The notes under the pieces were generated by a model. The model was not told where the DNA came from and did not search any database. It worked only from the letters and a program-made list of their open reading frames with translations. Position numbers and translations under genes: made by a program. A DNA stretch of 64,000 nt from the NCBI RefSeq assembly GCF_016031625.1, contig NZ_JACCHP010000015.1:255501-319500 (forward strand). Direction: 5' to 3'. Origin of the DNA: Bradyrhizobium agreste (lineage in GTDB: Bacteria; Pseudomonadota; Alphaproteobacteria; Rhizobiales; Xanthobacteraceae). Below are positions 25,751-38,997 of the stretch, piece by piece (within the stretch, counting starts at the first letter, position 1; every line of letters begins with the position of its first letter).

Positions 25751-25857
25751 GTCATTCCGGGGCGCGCCAATTGGCGCGAGCCCGGAATCCATAGCGAGAC
25801 AAACTCTGCGGCACGATGGATCCCGGGCTCATCGCTTCGCGATGCCCCGGGATGACG
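25751..25857. repeat. Intergenic inverted repeat, family B
   Basis: GTCATTCCGGGGCGCGCC at the left pairs with GATGCCCCGGGATGACG at the right, with inner GAGCCCGGAATCCAT and ATGGATCCCGGGCTC arms. It lies between the convergent CMD-like and KdsD genes. Confidence 0.75.
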
Positions 25858-25865
25858 CGCAGACC

Positions 25866-26873
25866 CTACGCCACGCCTGCGCGCAGCAGATCGTGCAGGT
25901 GCACGATCCCCACCACCTTGTTCGCTTCCGTCACCAGCAGCGTCGTGATCTTGCGCGTGTTCAGCACCTCGATCATCTCGGTCGCGAGCATCGAAGGCGG
26001 CACGGTCTTGGGCTGCTTCGTCATGATCTCGTCGACGGTCACCGTCAGTAGATCGGGCCGCATGTGACGGCGCAGATCGCCGTCGGTGATGATGCCGACG
26101 GCCTCGCCCGCATCGTTGACGATGCAGACGCAGCCGAGCCCCTTGGCCGACATCTCGACCACGGCCTCCGACATCTCGGTGCCGAGCGGCTTGAGCGGAA
26201 TCTCCGCGCCGATGCGCATGTAGTCGCGAACGAATTTCAGCATCGCCCCCAGCTTGCCGCCGGGGTGGAAATGCGCGAACTCCAGCGCCGTGAAGCCGCG
26301 TCCCTCGAGCAGCGCGATCGCGAGCGCGTCGCCGATCGCGGCCTGCATCAGCGTCGAGGTGGTCGGCGCCAGATTGTGCGGGCAGGCCTCGCGCGCCTTC
26401 GGCAGCTCGATCACGAGGTCGGCGGCCTGGCCGAGCGAGGACGACGCGTTCGAAGTCACCGCGATCATGGGAATCGCGAACCGCGCCGAGTAGTTCACGA
26501 GGTTCTTCATCTCCGGCTGCTCGCCGGACCAGGACAGCGCCATGATGACGTCGTCGGGCGTGATCATGCCGAGGTCGCCATGACCGGCTTCGGCGGCGTG
26601 GACGAAGAAGGCGGGCGTGCCGGTCGAGGCCAGCGTCGCGGCGATCTTGCGGCCCATATGGCCTGATTTGCCGAGGCCGGTGACGATGACGCGGCCCTTG
26701 GCATTGCGGATCAGCTCGACCGCCTTGGCGAAGGGTTCGCCCAGGGGGCCGCGCAGCGCGGCGGCGAGCGCGTTGATGCCGTCGCTCTCCGTCTCCAGGG
26801 TGCGGAGCGCGGATTGAACGCTATCAGGAATGGAGCCGGATGATTGGGTCATCAGCGGTTTCGAGCTCGGCAT
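25866..26873 (-). CDS. kdsD: D-arabinose-5-phosphate isomerase (KpsF/GutQ family)
   Basis: The 335-residue enzyme makes arabinose 5-phosphate from ribulose 5-phosphate for the Kdo of lipopolysaccharide. An N-terminal SIS sugar-isomerase domain has VIVTGLGKSGHMGRKIAATLASTGTPAFFVHAAEAGHGDLG in segments, with the conserved His in AEAGHGD, followed by ALSWSGEQPE. Two C-terminal CBS domains follow, with IVNDAGEAVGIITDGDLRRH and LLVTEANKVVGIVHLHDLL. ATG 26873 is chosen; 26906 is an in-frame alternative. Confidence 0.9.
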   Translation of the reverse strand: MPSSKPLMTQSSGSIPDSVQSALRTLETESDGINALAAALRGPLGEPFAKAVELIRNAKGRVIVTGLGKSGHMGRKIAATLASTGTPAFFVHAAEAGHGDLGMITPDDVIMALSWSGEQPEMKNLVNYSARFAIPMIAVTSNASSSLGQAADLVIELPKAREACPHNLAPTTSTLMQAAIGDALAIALLEGRGFTALEFAHFHPGGKLGAMLKFVRDYMRIGAEIPLKPLGTEMSEAVVEMSAKGLGCVCIVNDAGEAVGIITDGDLRRHMRPDLLTVTVDEIMTKQPKTVPPSMLATEMIEVLNTRKITTLLVTEANKVVGIVHLHDLLRAGVA

Positions 26874-27063
26874 GGTCTGGTCCAGGGAGGAGGGGCGCTC
26901 GCCCATTGGCGCCTGCTTAGCACGCCCCGATCAGCGAGGCGACGCGCGCCCGAACGCCTCAACGGGTCATTAACCATAATTGTTTTAACTCCATTAACGA
27001 TGGTTCCCGCCAGCCGGCGGGGATGATCGAGAAAGTGTTTGATTCCGTTGGGGTAATTCAATC

Positions 27064-28803
27064 GTGGGGTCGTCTCCAGGCAGGGGCCGGAGCACTGTCG
27101 CGCATGTCCTGCGCGCCGCTTTGCCGTGCCTCGCGCTGACCACCCTCGCAAGTGGCCCGGCGGCGGCCCAAAGTCTCACGCCCGACCTGTTCAATCCCAA
27201 CCGTGGCGCCTTTGCCTCGCCGGAGACGCTGCCGACCCGCCGCACCGCCGGCGTGCCGCAGGCGCCCTCCGACACATTGCCGAGACTGCCCGATCCCAAC
27301 GCCGACCCGCGCCAGCGCCCGCAGACGCCGGCGAGCTCGCGCGTCGGACAGGTCCCGACCTATGGCCTGCCCGCCGCCACAGGCGCGAGCGGCTCCGGCT
27401 ACGACTCGCTCAACCGCAAGCGGCAGCAGCCCAAGCTCTATCCGGGCCAGCCGAGGCCGAAGCGCGCCGGTCCCGGTTCGCCGCCGCCGCCCGCAACGCC
27501 GACCACGACGCTCGGCCCACGGCGGATTGCGCCGCCGCCGTCCGAGACCGCGCACAAGGTGCCGGTGCCGGCGGCGATGGCGGGCAACGCGCCCGGCCAG
27601 CCGCTGCGCCGCCGCCTCAAGGCCGACGACGATCCGTTCGGCGCGGTCGGCGATTACGCCGGCAGCTTCCTGATCAAGGGCGGGCTCGAGCTCTCCGCCG
27701 GCTACGACAGCAATCCGACCCGCCTCAACAAGCCGGTCGGTTCGCCCGCCTATGTCATCGCGCCCGATCTGCTCGTGGTGTCCGATTGGGAGCGCCACGC
27801 GCTGGTCGCCGATCTGCGCGGCTCGTTCTCGGGCTACACCAACGACATGCCGGCGACGATCAACGGCTTCGCCTCACCGTCGCCCGTCGAGGCCAATCGT
27901 CCCGATTTCAACGGCCACGTCGATGGCCGGCTCGACGTCACCCGCGATTTCAAGCTGACCTCGCAGCTGCGCCTGCGTCTCGCCACCGACAATCCCGGCA
28001 GCCCCAACGTGCAGGCCGGCCTGCAGAAATACCCGGTCTACGCCGCCTACGGCACGACGCTCGGCTTCGACCAGACCTTCAACCGCTTCCAGGTCGCGGC
28101 CGGCGCCACGATCGATCGCACCGCCTACACCGATTCGAAGCTCACCGACGGCTCGACCTTCAGCAATGATGACCGCAACTTCAACCAATATGGCGGCGTC
28201 GGCCGCTTCTCCTACGACCTCAAGCCCGGCCTAAAACCCTTCGTCGAGGTCCAGGGCGACAGGCGCGTCCACGACCAGGCCGCCGACCGCAACGGCTATC
28301 TGCGCGATTCCAACGGCGGCTATGCCAAGGTCGGCTCGTCCTTCGAGTTCTCGCGCATCCTCACCGGCGAGATCTCGGTCGGCTATTCCGCGCGCAGCTA
28401 CACCGATCCGCGCCTCAGCCAGCTCGCAGGGTTTCTCACCACGGGCTCCCTGATCTGGAGCGCCAGCGGCCTCACCACGGTAAAATTCTTCACCGACACG
28501 CAGATCTCGGAGACCACGGTCCCCGGCTCCTCCGGCGTCCTGGTGCGCACCTACTCCGCCGAAGTCGACCACGACTTCCGCCGCTGGCTCACTGCGGTCG
28601 GCAAGTTCACCTACGGCACGCTCGACTACCAGGGCCAAAACCGCAACGACAAGACCTACTCGCTCGAAAGCAGCCTGATCTACAAGCTCAACCGCAACAT
28701 CTGGGTGAAGGGCACGCTGCGCCATGACATCCTGGATTCGAACCAGCCGGGATCGAGCTCGCAGGGCACGGTGGTGCTGCTCGGGGTGAGGCTGCAGAAT
28801 TAG
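27064..28803 (+). CDS. Outer-membrane beta-barrel protein (BBP2-like)
   Basis: The 579-residue protein has a signal peptide ending AAAQ near residue 37. A Pro-rich, low-complexity linker extends to about residue 195, and a C-terminal barrel follows with alternating strands such as GGLELSAGYDSNPTR, HALVADLRGSFSGY and WVKGTLRHDIL, ending in an aromatic-poor VRLQN. The GYDSNPTR motif is typical of BBP2-type barrels linked to surface polysaccharide or capsule functions. The start is a GTG at 27064. A cluster of TTAAC sites lies 65-95 bp upstream. Confidence 0.82.
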   Translation: MGSSPGRGRSTVAHVLRAALPCLALTTLASGPAAAQSLTPDLFNPNRGAFASPETLPTRRTAGVPQAPSDTLPRLPDPNADPRQRPQTPASSRVGQVPTYGLPAATGASGSGYDSLNRKRQQPKLYPGQPRPKRAGPGSPPPPATPTTTLGPRRIAPPPSETAHKVPVPAAMAGNAPGQPLRRRLKADDDPFGAVGDYAGSFLIKGGLELSAGYDSNPTRLNKPVGSPAYVIAPDLLVVSDWERHALVADLRGSFSGYTNDMPATINGFASPSPVEANRPDFNGHVDGRLDVTRDFKLTSQLRLRLATDNPGSPNVQAGLQKYPVYAAYGTTLGFDQTFNRFQVAAGATIDRTAYTDSKLTDGSTFSNDDRNFNQYGGVGRFSYDLKPGLKPFVEVQGDRRVHDQAADRNGYLRDSNGGYAKVGSSFEFSRILTGEISVGYSARSYTDPRLSQLAGFLTTGSLIWSASGLTTVKFFTDTQISETTVPGSSGVLVRTYSAEVDHDFRRWLTAVGKFTYGTLDYQGQNRNDKTYSLESSLIYKLNRNIWVKGTLRHDILDSNQPGSSSQGTVVLLGVRLQN

Positions 28804-28862
28804 ACGGCGGCTTGCTTGCGCGTCTGTCGAGACGAAGCGGAAAGGTGCGGCACTCTCCAATC

Positions 28863-28966
28863 GTCATTCCGGGGCGCGCCACTTGGCGCGAACCCGGAAT
28901 CCACCGGGCGTCTGGGATTGTGGATGAATGGATTCCGGGCTCGCGCTTCGCACGCCCCGGAATGAC
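28863..28966. repeat. Intergenic inverted repeat, family B
   Basis: GTCATTCCGGGGCGCGCC at the left and GCACGCCCCGGAATGAC at the right are inverted, with inner GAACCCGGAATCCACC and GGATTCCGGGCTCGC. It lies between the convergent barrel gene and the gltD locus. Confidence 0.75.
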
Positions 28967-28971
28967 CAATC

Positions 28972-30163
28972 CTATCGCGGCAGATCCGTCTTCCCCATCA
29001 AAAACGTGTCGATCGACCGCGCGCACAGCCGGCCCTCGCGGATGGCCCAGACCACCAGCGACTGGCCGCGGCGCATGTCGCCGGCGGTGAACACGTTCGG
29101 GCGCGAGGTCTGGTAGTCCAGCGTGTTGGCCTTGACGTTGCCGCGGGGGTCGAGCTCGACCGCGAGCAGCTTCAAGAGGCCCTCGTGCACGGGATGGACG
29201 AAGCCCATCGCGAGCAGGACGAGCTCGGCGTCGAGCTCGAACTCGGTGCCGGCAATGGGCTTGAACTTGTCGTCGACCCGCACGCAGTGCAGCTTCTTGA
29301 CCTTTCCGTTCTCGCCGGAAAACTTCTGGGTCAGCACGGCGTATTCGCGCACCGCGCCTTCCGCCTGGCTGGAGGACGTCCGCATCTTCAGCGGCCAATT
29401 CGGCCACGTCAGGCCCTTGTTCTCGCGCTCGGGCGGCGCGGGCATGATCTCGAGCTGGGTCACCGACAGCGCGCCCTGGCGCAGCGAGGTGCCGATGCAG
29501 TCGCTTCCGGTGTCGCCGCCGCCGATGACGACGACATGCTTGCCGCCGGCCAGGATCTCCTGGACGCCGCCGAGCGGCTCCTCGGAGACGCGGCGGTTCT
29601 GCTGCGGCAGGAAGTCCATGGCGTAGTGGATGCCGGCGAGCTCGCGGCCGGGAATCGGCAGGTCGCGCGGAGCCTCCGCGCCGCCGGTGAGCGCCACCGC
29701 GTCGTACTCGTTGAGCAGCTCGCGCGGATCGACATTGCCGGCCGCGCCGACATGGCTGTTGTAGTGGAAGGTGACGCCTTCGGCTTCCATCTGCGCGACG
29801 CGGCGGTCGATGACGCCCTTCTCCATCTTGAAGTCGGGGATGCCATAGCGCAGCAGGCCGCCGGCCCGGGAAATTGTTGGTCGAGTGCAGGTTGCGCGAG
29901 GCCTCTTCCCAATTGCCCTGGTAGACCAAGTCGTTCCAGTCCGGGATCTGGTTGTTGACAGGGCAGCCGGGCGTGCCGGGCGCGACCGAGCCGGTGCCGT
30001 GGCAATAGGGAATGCCGCAGTTCATGCAGCGCGCGGCCTGGTCGCGCACCTCCTTCTCGGAGAGCGGAACGACGAATTCCTTGTAATGCTTCACGCGCTC
30101 GGCGACCGGGGTGTACTTGCGGTCGTGCCGTTCGATTTCCAGAAAACCCGTGATCTTGCCCAT
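28972..30163 (-). pseudogene. gltD: Glutamate synthase small subunit with a frame-shifting internal deletion
   Basis: The first 99 codons (from ATG 30163) are normal GltD, with RCMNCGIPYCH and the following CPVNNQIPDW iron-sulfur segment and HSTNNFP. At about 29868 the sequence jumps to a point equivalent to AGGLLRYGIPDFKMEKG, in a different frame, and the rest is normal to the stop (GGGDTGSDC, TAGDMRRGQ). The missing part should be about 85 codons and includes CPAPCE-type cysteines and the first FAD-binding GxGxxG. The protein as written cannot be made. It lies just downstream of an intact gltB. An assembly error at a GC-rich junction (TTCCCGGGCCGGCGG) is an equally good explanation. Confidence 0.85.
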
Positions 30164-30204
30164 TAAACCCGAAGTCCCTGCCGCTTGGTCGTTTGTTCTC
30201 TCAC

Positions 30205-30314
30205 TCCTCATCCTGAGGAGCGGCGCGCTCTTCGCGCCGCGTCTCGAAGGATGAAGGCCCGGATGGTGACCTCATGGTTCGAGACGGCGCTGTCGCGCCT
30301 CCTCACCATGAGGG
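30205..30314. repeat. Intergenic inverted repeat, family C
   Basis: CTCATCCTGAGGAGCGGCGCG, in the left part, is related to CGCGCCTCCTCACCATGAGG at the right. The middle carries GCGTCTCGAAGGATGAAGG and CATGGTTCGAGACGGCGC as inverted partners. It separates gltB from the damaged gltD on the same strand and could affect transcript processing between them. Confidence 0.7.
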
Positions 30315-30321
30315 CTTTTAC

Positions 30322-35067
<4,746 letters not shown>

Positions 35068-35559
35068 TGTTCCTGTCCTCTCCATGCGGCAAGCTGCCTC
35101 ACCGCCATCTTCGGCGCACCTTGGGCGTCCCGCGGCACCCGCTCCTGGGTCACCGCTCGTCCGCTGCGAGCCGCATTTTCTTAAATTCAGGCCTAGGCGT
35201 TCTTCGTCCCCGAGAACGGCTTTGCCTGGTACCTTGCCGGCGCTCGAGAGCACCAGTTCTCGCTGCAATCCCTATGCCGGAACCGCAAGCAAAATTGAGA
35301 CAGTCTTCCTGTCCTAACCATCACCTTGCCAAATTTTTGTCTAGCACACAAGCGCGCGGAAGTCCCGATTCCGCAGAAGTCAATCGATCGCTTTCCAAAA
35401 GTTGCGCAGCCCCGGTTTTGAGGCAAACGCGCCCTGATCCGGCCCCGCCGGCGCCGAAATCCCCAATGAAGCTTCGGATCAACCGTTCGGAAGGCGCGCC
35501 ACGCCGCAAAAAGCGAAAGAGGGCGGGCCACCGGAGGGCCTGACAGGAGCGTCTGGATC
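35068..35559. other. 492-bp divergent intergenic region of gltB
   Basis: No convincing gene is seen on either strand. The part around 35290-35350 is less GC-rich and would contain the gltB promoter on the minus strand and possibly that of the secreted-protein gene at 35560 on the plus strand. I find no clear sigma-54 site or NtrC palindrome by eye. The plus-strand gene has CAGGAG about 14 nt before its ATG. Confidence 0.5.
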
Positions 35560-36312
35560 ATGAAGTTTTTCACAGGATGTGTGGCGGCCGCCGTGCTGGC
35601 GCTGGCAGCCAGTGCAGGCCATGCCCAGGTTCCCGCGAGCGGTATTGCGAGAAGGGCCGTCATCGAGGTGTCGGATTTCGACGGGCCCTACGCCCCGCCG
35701 GCGGCCGCCCCGCCGCGTTACGGTTACGGCCACTACGAGGAGCGCGGCCCTGCGCTGGCCCTGTTGCCGCCGACCGAGGTTTACGCCGTGCTGCGCGAAA
35801 ACGGCTTCTCGCCGCTCGGCATTCCGCGCCTGCGCGGCAGCGTCTACACCATCGCGGTGATCGACAGAAGCGGCGACGATGGCCGGCTGGTGATCGACGC
35901 CCGCGACGGGCGGATCATCCGCTTCATGCCCGCCGCTGATGCCTATGGCATGGCGCCGGCCTATGACGAACCTGCCGCAGCGCCTGATGGGCCGCAAACC
36001 GCGCTGCCGCCGCCGACCGTGATCCGCAGCGGTCCGCCGCGCCCGCCGGCGTCGATCCCGCATGTGACAAGCCGCGCCGTGCCGCTGCCGAAGGCCGCTC
36101 CGCGGCGTGCCGAGACGCCGGTCGCTGCCGCCAAGCCGGCCGAGCCCGCCGCCCAGCAGGTGCAGGCCCAGCCCGCGCAGCAAGCCGCCGTGGTGCAAGC
36201 CAAGCCGGCCGAAGCCTCCCCGCAAGCAAGCGTGCCGACCGTCGGTCAGGCCAGGCCGGCCCCGACCATCCCGCCGACGCAGGAGATGCCGGCGGCGCAA
36301 GGGCTGGACTAG
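35560..36312 (+). CDS. Secreted protein with a PepSY-like part and Pro/Ala-rich tail
   Basis: A 250-residue protein with a signal peptide cleaved after GHA-Q. Residues about 66-120 (EVYAVLRENGFSPLG...VIDARDGRIIRF) resemble a PepSY-like small fold. From about residue 135 the chain is Pro/Ala/Gln-rich and presumably disordered, which suits a periplasmic or wall-associated extended tail. The function is unknown. A bidirectional terminator follows. Confidence 0.7.
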   Translation: MKFFTGCVAAAVLALAASAGHAQVPASGIARRAVIEVSDFDGPYAPPAAAPPRYGYGHYEERGPALALLPPTEVYAVLRENGFSPLGIPRLRGSVYTIAVIDRSGDDGRLVIDARDGRIIRFMPAADAYGMAPAYDEPAAAPDGPQTALPPPTVIRSGPPRPPASIPHVTSRAVPLPKAAPRRAETPVAAAKPAEPAAQQVQAQPAQQAAVVQAKPAEASPQASVPTVGQARPAPTIPPTQEMPAAQGLD

Positions 36313-36330
36313 GCCTCAGCAAACGGAAAA

Positions 36331-36355
36331 CGCCCGAGGACCTCTCGGGCGCTTT
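36331..36355. terminator. Rho-independent bidirectional terminator
   Basis: CGCCCGAG-GACCT-CTCGGGCG forms a perfect 8-bp stem with a 5-nt loop, followed by CTTTT on the plus strand and preceded by AAAA, so it works for both convergent genes. Confidence 0.85.
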
Positions 36356-36374
36356 TGCGTGAAATGACTGCGTG

Positions 36375-37145
36375 TCAGCTCCGCTTGTATCCCGCCGCAT
36401 CCAGGATCAGATTGGCCACGTCCTTCGGATGCGACACCAGCGAGAGGTGGCCGGCATCGAGCTCGATCGTGGTGGCGTTCATGCGCTTGGCGAGGAAGCG
36501 CTCGAAATCGGGATTGATGGTGTAGTCGTTCTTCGACACCGCGTACCAGCTCGGCTTGGAGCGCCACGCCGCCTCCGTGGTGCGGCCGGCGAAGATCGAG
36601 GCTGCCGTCGGCCATTGCACGGCGTAGAGCTCCTTGGCCTGCTCCGGCTTCACGCCGTTGGCGAAGTACTTCAGGAAGGCGTCTTCCGAGAGCTTGGTGG
36701 TGCCGTCGCGCTCGACGATGCCGGCACGCGCCGGCCCGGTCGGAAACTGCTTCGACAGCGCCACGAAATCCTCGTTCGCATCGGGTGCGCGTGCGGCGAC
36801 GTAGACGAGGCCCGTGACCTTCGGATCGGTGCCGACCTGGCTGATCACGGTGCCGCCCCAGGAATGCGCGACCAGCACCGTCGGGCCGTCCTGCTCGGCC
36901 AGCGCCCGCTTGGTCGCCTCGACGGAGTCGCTGAGCGATGACAGCGGATTCTGCACGGCGGTCACATGCAGGCCTGCAGCCTGCAGGATCGGGATCACCT
37001 CCGACCAGCTCGAGCCGTCGGCCCAGGCGCCGTGCACCAGCACGACGTTCTTTGCCTTCACCGTCTGCGGTGTCTGGGCATGAGCGAGGTTGAGGGGGGC
37101 CGCCAACAGGCTCGCGGCGACGAAAAGGCTGCGCCAGAGTGACAT
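36375..37145 (-). CDS. Exported alpha/beta hydrolase
   Basis: The 256-residue product has a signal peptide ending AHA-Q. The hydrolase fold is clear: VVLVHGAWADGSSW with the oxyanion region, then the nucleophile elbow AHSWGGTV (Ser in HSWGG), and the catalytic His in ELDAGHLSLVSHP. It resembles the EstC/salicylate-esterase-like group of periplasmic alpha/beta hydrolases. The substrate is unknown. GGAG stands upstream of ATG 37145. Confidence 0.85.
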   Translation of the reverse strand: MSLWRSLFVAASLLAAPLNLAHAQTPQTVKAKNVVLVHGAWADGSSWSEVIPILQAAGLHVTAVQNPLSSLSDSVEATKRALAEQDGPTVLVAHSWGGTVISQVGTDPKVTGLVYVAARAPDANEDFVALSKQFPTGPARAGIVERDGTTKLSEDAFLKYFANGVKPEQAKELYAVQWPTAASIFAGRTTEAAWRSKPSWYAVSKNDYTINPDFERFLAKRMNATTIELDAGHLSLVSHPKDVANLILDAAGYKRS

Positions 37146-37306
37146 GATCTTTCTCCATCTTAGTTGGGGTCGATGCCCAAACGACGGAGGCAGAGCCGAC
37201 GGTGTTACGCCCACTCACCGCTCTGTGATGCAGTGCAAAATAAAAAACGCCCCGGGGCACCGGGGCGTTGTCGCAACCTGGAAGTCGCTTGGACTGGTCG
37301 CGTGGC

Positions 37307-37771
37307 TTAGGCGGCCTGCGCGGCGGAGTTCTCGATCACCTGCGCCTTCGCGCCGGCGTTGATCGCGATCTGGCGCGGCTTCTTGGCCTCGGGAATCTCG
37401 CGGACGAGGTCGACGTGAAGCAACCCGTTCTCGAGCGAGGCGTCCTTCACCTGCACGAAGTCGGCAAGCTGGAAGGCGCGCTCGAAGGCACGCGCGGCGA
37501 TACCGCGGTAGAGCACTTCGGATTTCGAGTTCTCGTTCGCGACCTTCTCGCCCTTGATCGTCAGCGTGTTTTCCTTCGCGACGATGGAGAGCTCATCCTT
37601 GGCGAAGCCCGAGACCGCAACGGTGATGCGGTAGGCGTTCTCGCCGGTGCGCTCGATGTTGTAGGGGGGATAACCGGGGCTGCCGTCGGAGCTGGCCTGG
37701 TCGAGCAGGTTGAAGAGACGGTCGAAGCCGACGGTGGAACGATAGAACGGAGTGAGATCGTAGGTACGCAT
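37307..37771 (-). CDS. Small heat shock protein, Hsp20 family
   Basis: The 154-residue chaperone has an N-terminal arm starting MRTYDLTPFYRSTVGFDRLF, the alpha-crystallin domain (about residues 35-130) with YRITVAVSGFAKDEL and GIAARAFERAFQLAD, and the conserved ENGLLHVDLVREIPE end. It is the IbpA-like class A type, which in Bradyrhizobium is multigene and controlled by ROSE RNA thermometers. The leader here folds in exactly that manner (see next entry). GGAGG is the ribosome site for ATG 37771. Confidence 0.95.
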   Translation of the reverse strand: MRTYDLTPFYRSTVGFDRLFNLLDQASSDGSPGYPPYNIERTGENAYRITVAVSGFAKDELSIVAKENTLTIKGEKVANENSKSEVLYRGIAARAFERAFQLADFVQVKDASLENGLLHVDLVREIPEAKKPRQIAINAGAKAQVIENSAAQAA

Positions 37772-37860
37772 GGTCAAGTCCTCCATTGAGCGACTGTTGG
37801 CAACCCGCCCGCCAATCGGGCCGGGCTTTGTCTGTGTGCAGCCTGATGTTCCGGTTCCGA
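37772..37860 (-). promoter_or_regulatory. ROSE-type RNA thermometer in the hsp20 leader
   Basis: Just before the start codon the mRNA can form AGUC-G-CUC / GAG-GACU with an AAUG loop (37795-37777). The whole GGAGG ribosome site is inside the hairpin, and a single unpaired G opposes it. This bulged G and the U-C-G-C-U core match the conserved anti-ribosome-site hairpin of ROSE elements. Further upstream GC-rich arms (AAGCCCGGCCC / GGCGGGCGGGTT) give additional stems. On heating the site would open and allow Hsp20 synthesis. Confidence 0.85.
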
Positions 37861-37986
37861 AACACTGGTAGCGGCCTGCACGAAGGTGATATGGGTGGAA
37901 CGAGACGGCGTTCAAGAGGGCGGGACAGCCGCCTTTTCGGCGCTTTGGCCCCTTGATTTGCAGCACTTCCCGCCCAAGCACGCCCA

Positions 37987-38934
37987 ATGACGCTGGTCTC
38001 GATTCCCGCCAATCCCGTCCCCGAAAACGTCGTCAGCGGCACCATCAAGACCCCTGATGGCGTCGAGCTGCGCTTTGCGCGCTGGGCGCCGCCGGCGAAC
38101 CGCAAGGGGACGGTCTGCGTCTTCACCGGGCGCAGCGAGCAGATCGAGAAATATTTCGAGACCGTGCGCGACCTGCGCGATCGCGGCTTTGCGGTGGCGA
38201 TGATCGACTGGCGCGGGCAGGGCCATTCGTCGCGCCGCCTGCGCGATCCGCGCAAAGGTTATGTCCGCGACTTCGCCGATTTCGAAATCGACGTCGAGAC
38301 CTTCGTGCAGCAGGTGGTGCTGCCGGATTGCCCGCCGCCGTTCTTCGCGCTGGCCCATTCCATGGGCGGCACGGTGCTGCTGCGGGTCGCCCATGCCGGC
38401 AAGCGCTGGTTCGACCGCATGGTGCTGTCCGCGCCGATGATCGACCTGCCCGGGCGCACCACCTCGCTGCCGGTGCGTGCGCTGCTCAAGACGATGCGCC
38501 TGCTGGGGCAGGGCGGCCGCTACGTTCCCGGCGGCAGCGACCGCCTCACCGGGCTCGATCCCTTCATCAACAATCCCTTGACCAGCGATCCCGTTCGCTA
38601 TGCGCGCAACGCTGCGATCCTGGAGGAAGACCCGACGCTCGGATTGGCTTCGCCGACAATCGCCTGGGCCGATACCGCCTTCCGCGCGATGCACACCTTC
38701 AAGCGTGTGAACTACCCCTCCCAGATCCGCCAGCCGATCCTGATGCTGGCGGCCTCCAGCGACACCGTGGTCTCGACCGCGGCGATCGAGGAGTTCGCCT
38801 ATCATTTGCGCGCCGGCTCCCATCTCGTGATCGCCGGCGCCAAGCACGAGATCCTCCAGGAGCAGGACCGCTACCGCGCCCAGTTCTGGGCCGCCTTCGA
38901 CGCCTTCGTGCCGGGCACGCCGTTGTTCAAGTGA
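37987..38934 (+). CDS. Alpha/beta hydrolase, lysophospholipase-like
   Basis: The 315-residue protein is of the Hydrolase_4/PldB type. The nucleophile elbow is AHSMGGTV, AMIDWRGQGHSSR is the region after strand 4, and LAASSDTVVS with AKHEILQE supply the Asp and His. It has no signal peptide. Related proteins act on lysophospholipids or monoacylglycerols. It is divergent from hsp20 by about 215 bp. Confidence 0.85.
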   Translation: MTLVSIPANPVPENVVSGTIKTPDGVELRFARWAPPANRKGTVCVFTGRSEQIEKYFETVRDLRDRGFAVAMIDWRGQGHSSRRLRDPRKGYVRDFADFEIDVETFVQQVVLPDCPPPFFALAHSMGGTVLLRVAHAGKRWFDRMVLSAPMIDLPGRTTSLPVRALLKTMRLLGQGGRYVPGGSDRLTGLDPFINNPLTSDPVRYARNAAILEEDPTLGLASPTIAWADTAFRAMHTFKRVNYPSQIRQPILMLAASSDTVVSTAAIEEFAYHLRAGSHLVIAGAKHEILQEQDRYRAQFWAAFDAFVPGTPLFK

Positions 38935-38960
38935 GATACATCCGCGACGGCGGTGCGCTC

Positions 38961-38986
38961 CCTCGCCCCGTTCTTACGGGGAGAGG
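38961..38986. repeat. Short hairpin repeat
   Basis: CCTC-G-CCCCGT-TCTT-ACGGGG-A-GAGG is a strong stem found between the convergent hydrolase and cytochrome genes, and it probably acts as a stop. It matches the short CTCGCCCCG...CGGGGAGAGGG element scattered in Bradyrhizobium-like genomes. Confidence 0.6.
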
Positions 38987-38997
38987 GTGAAAGGAGC

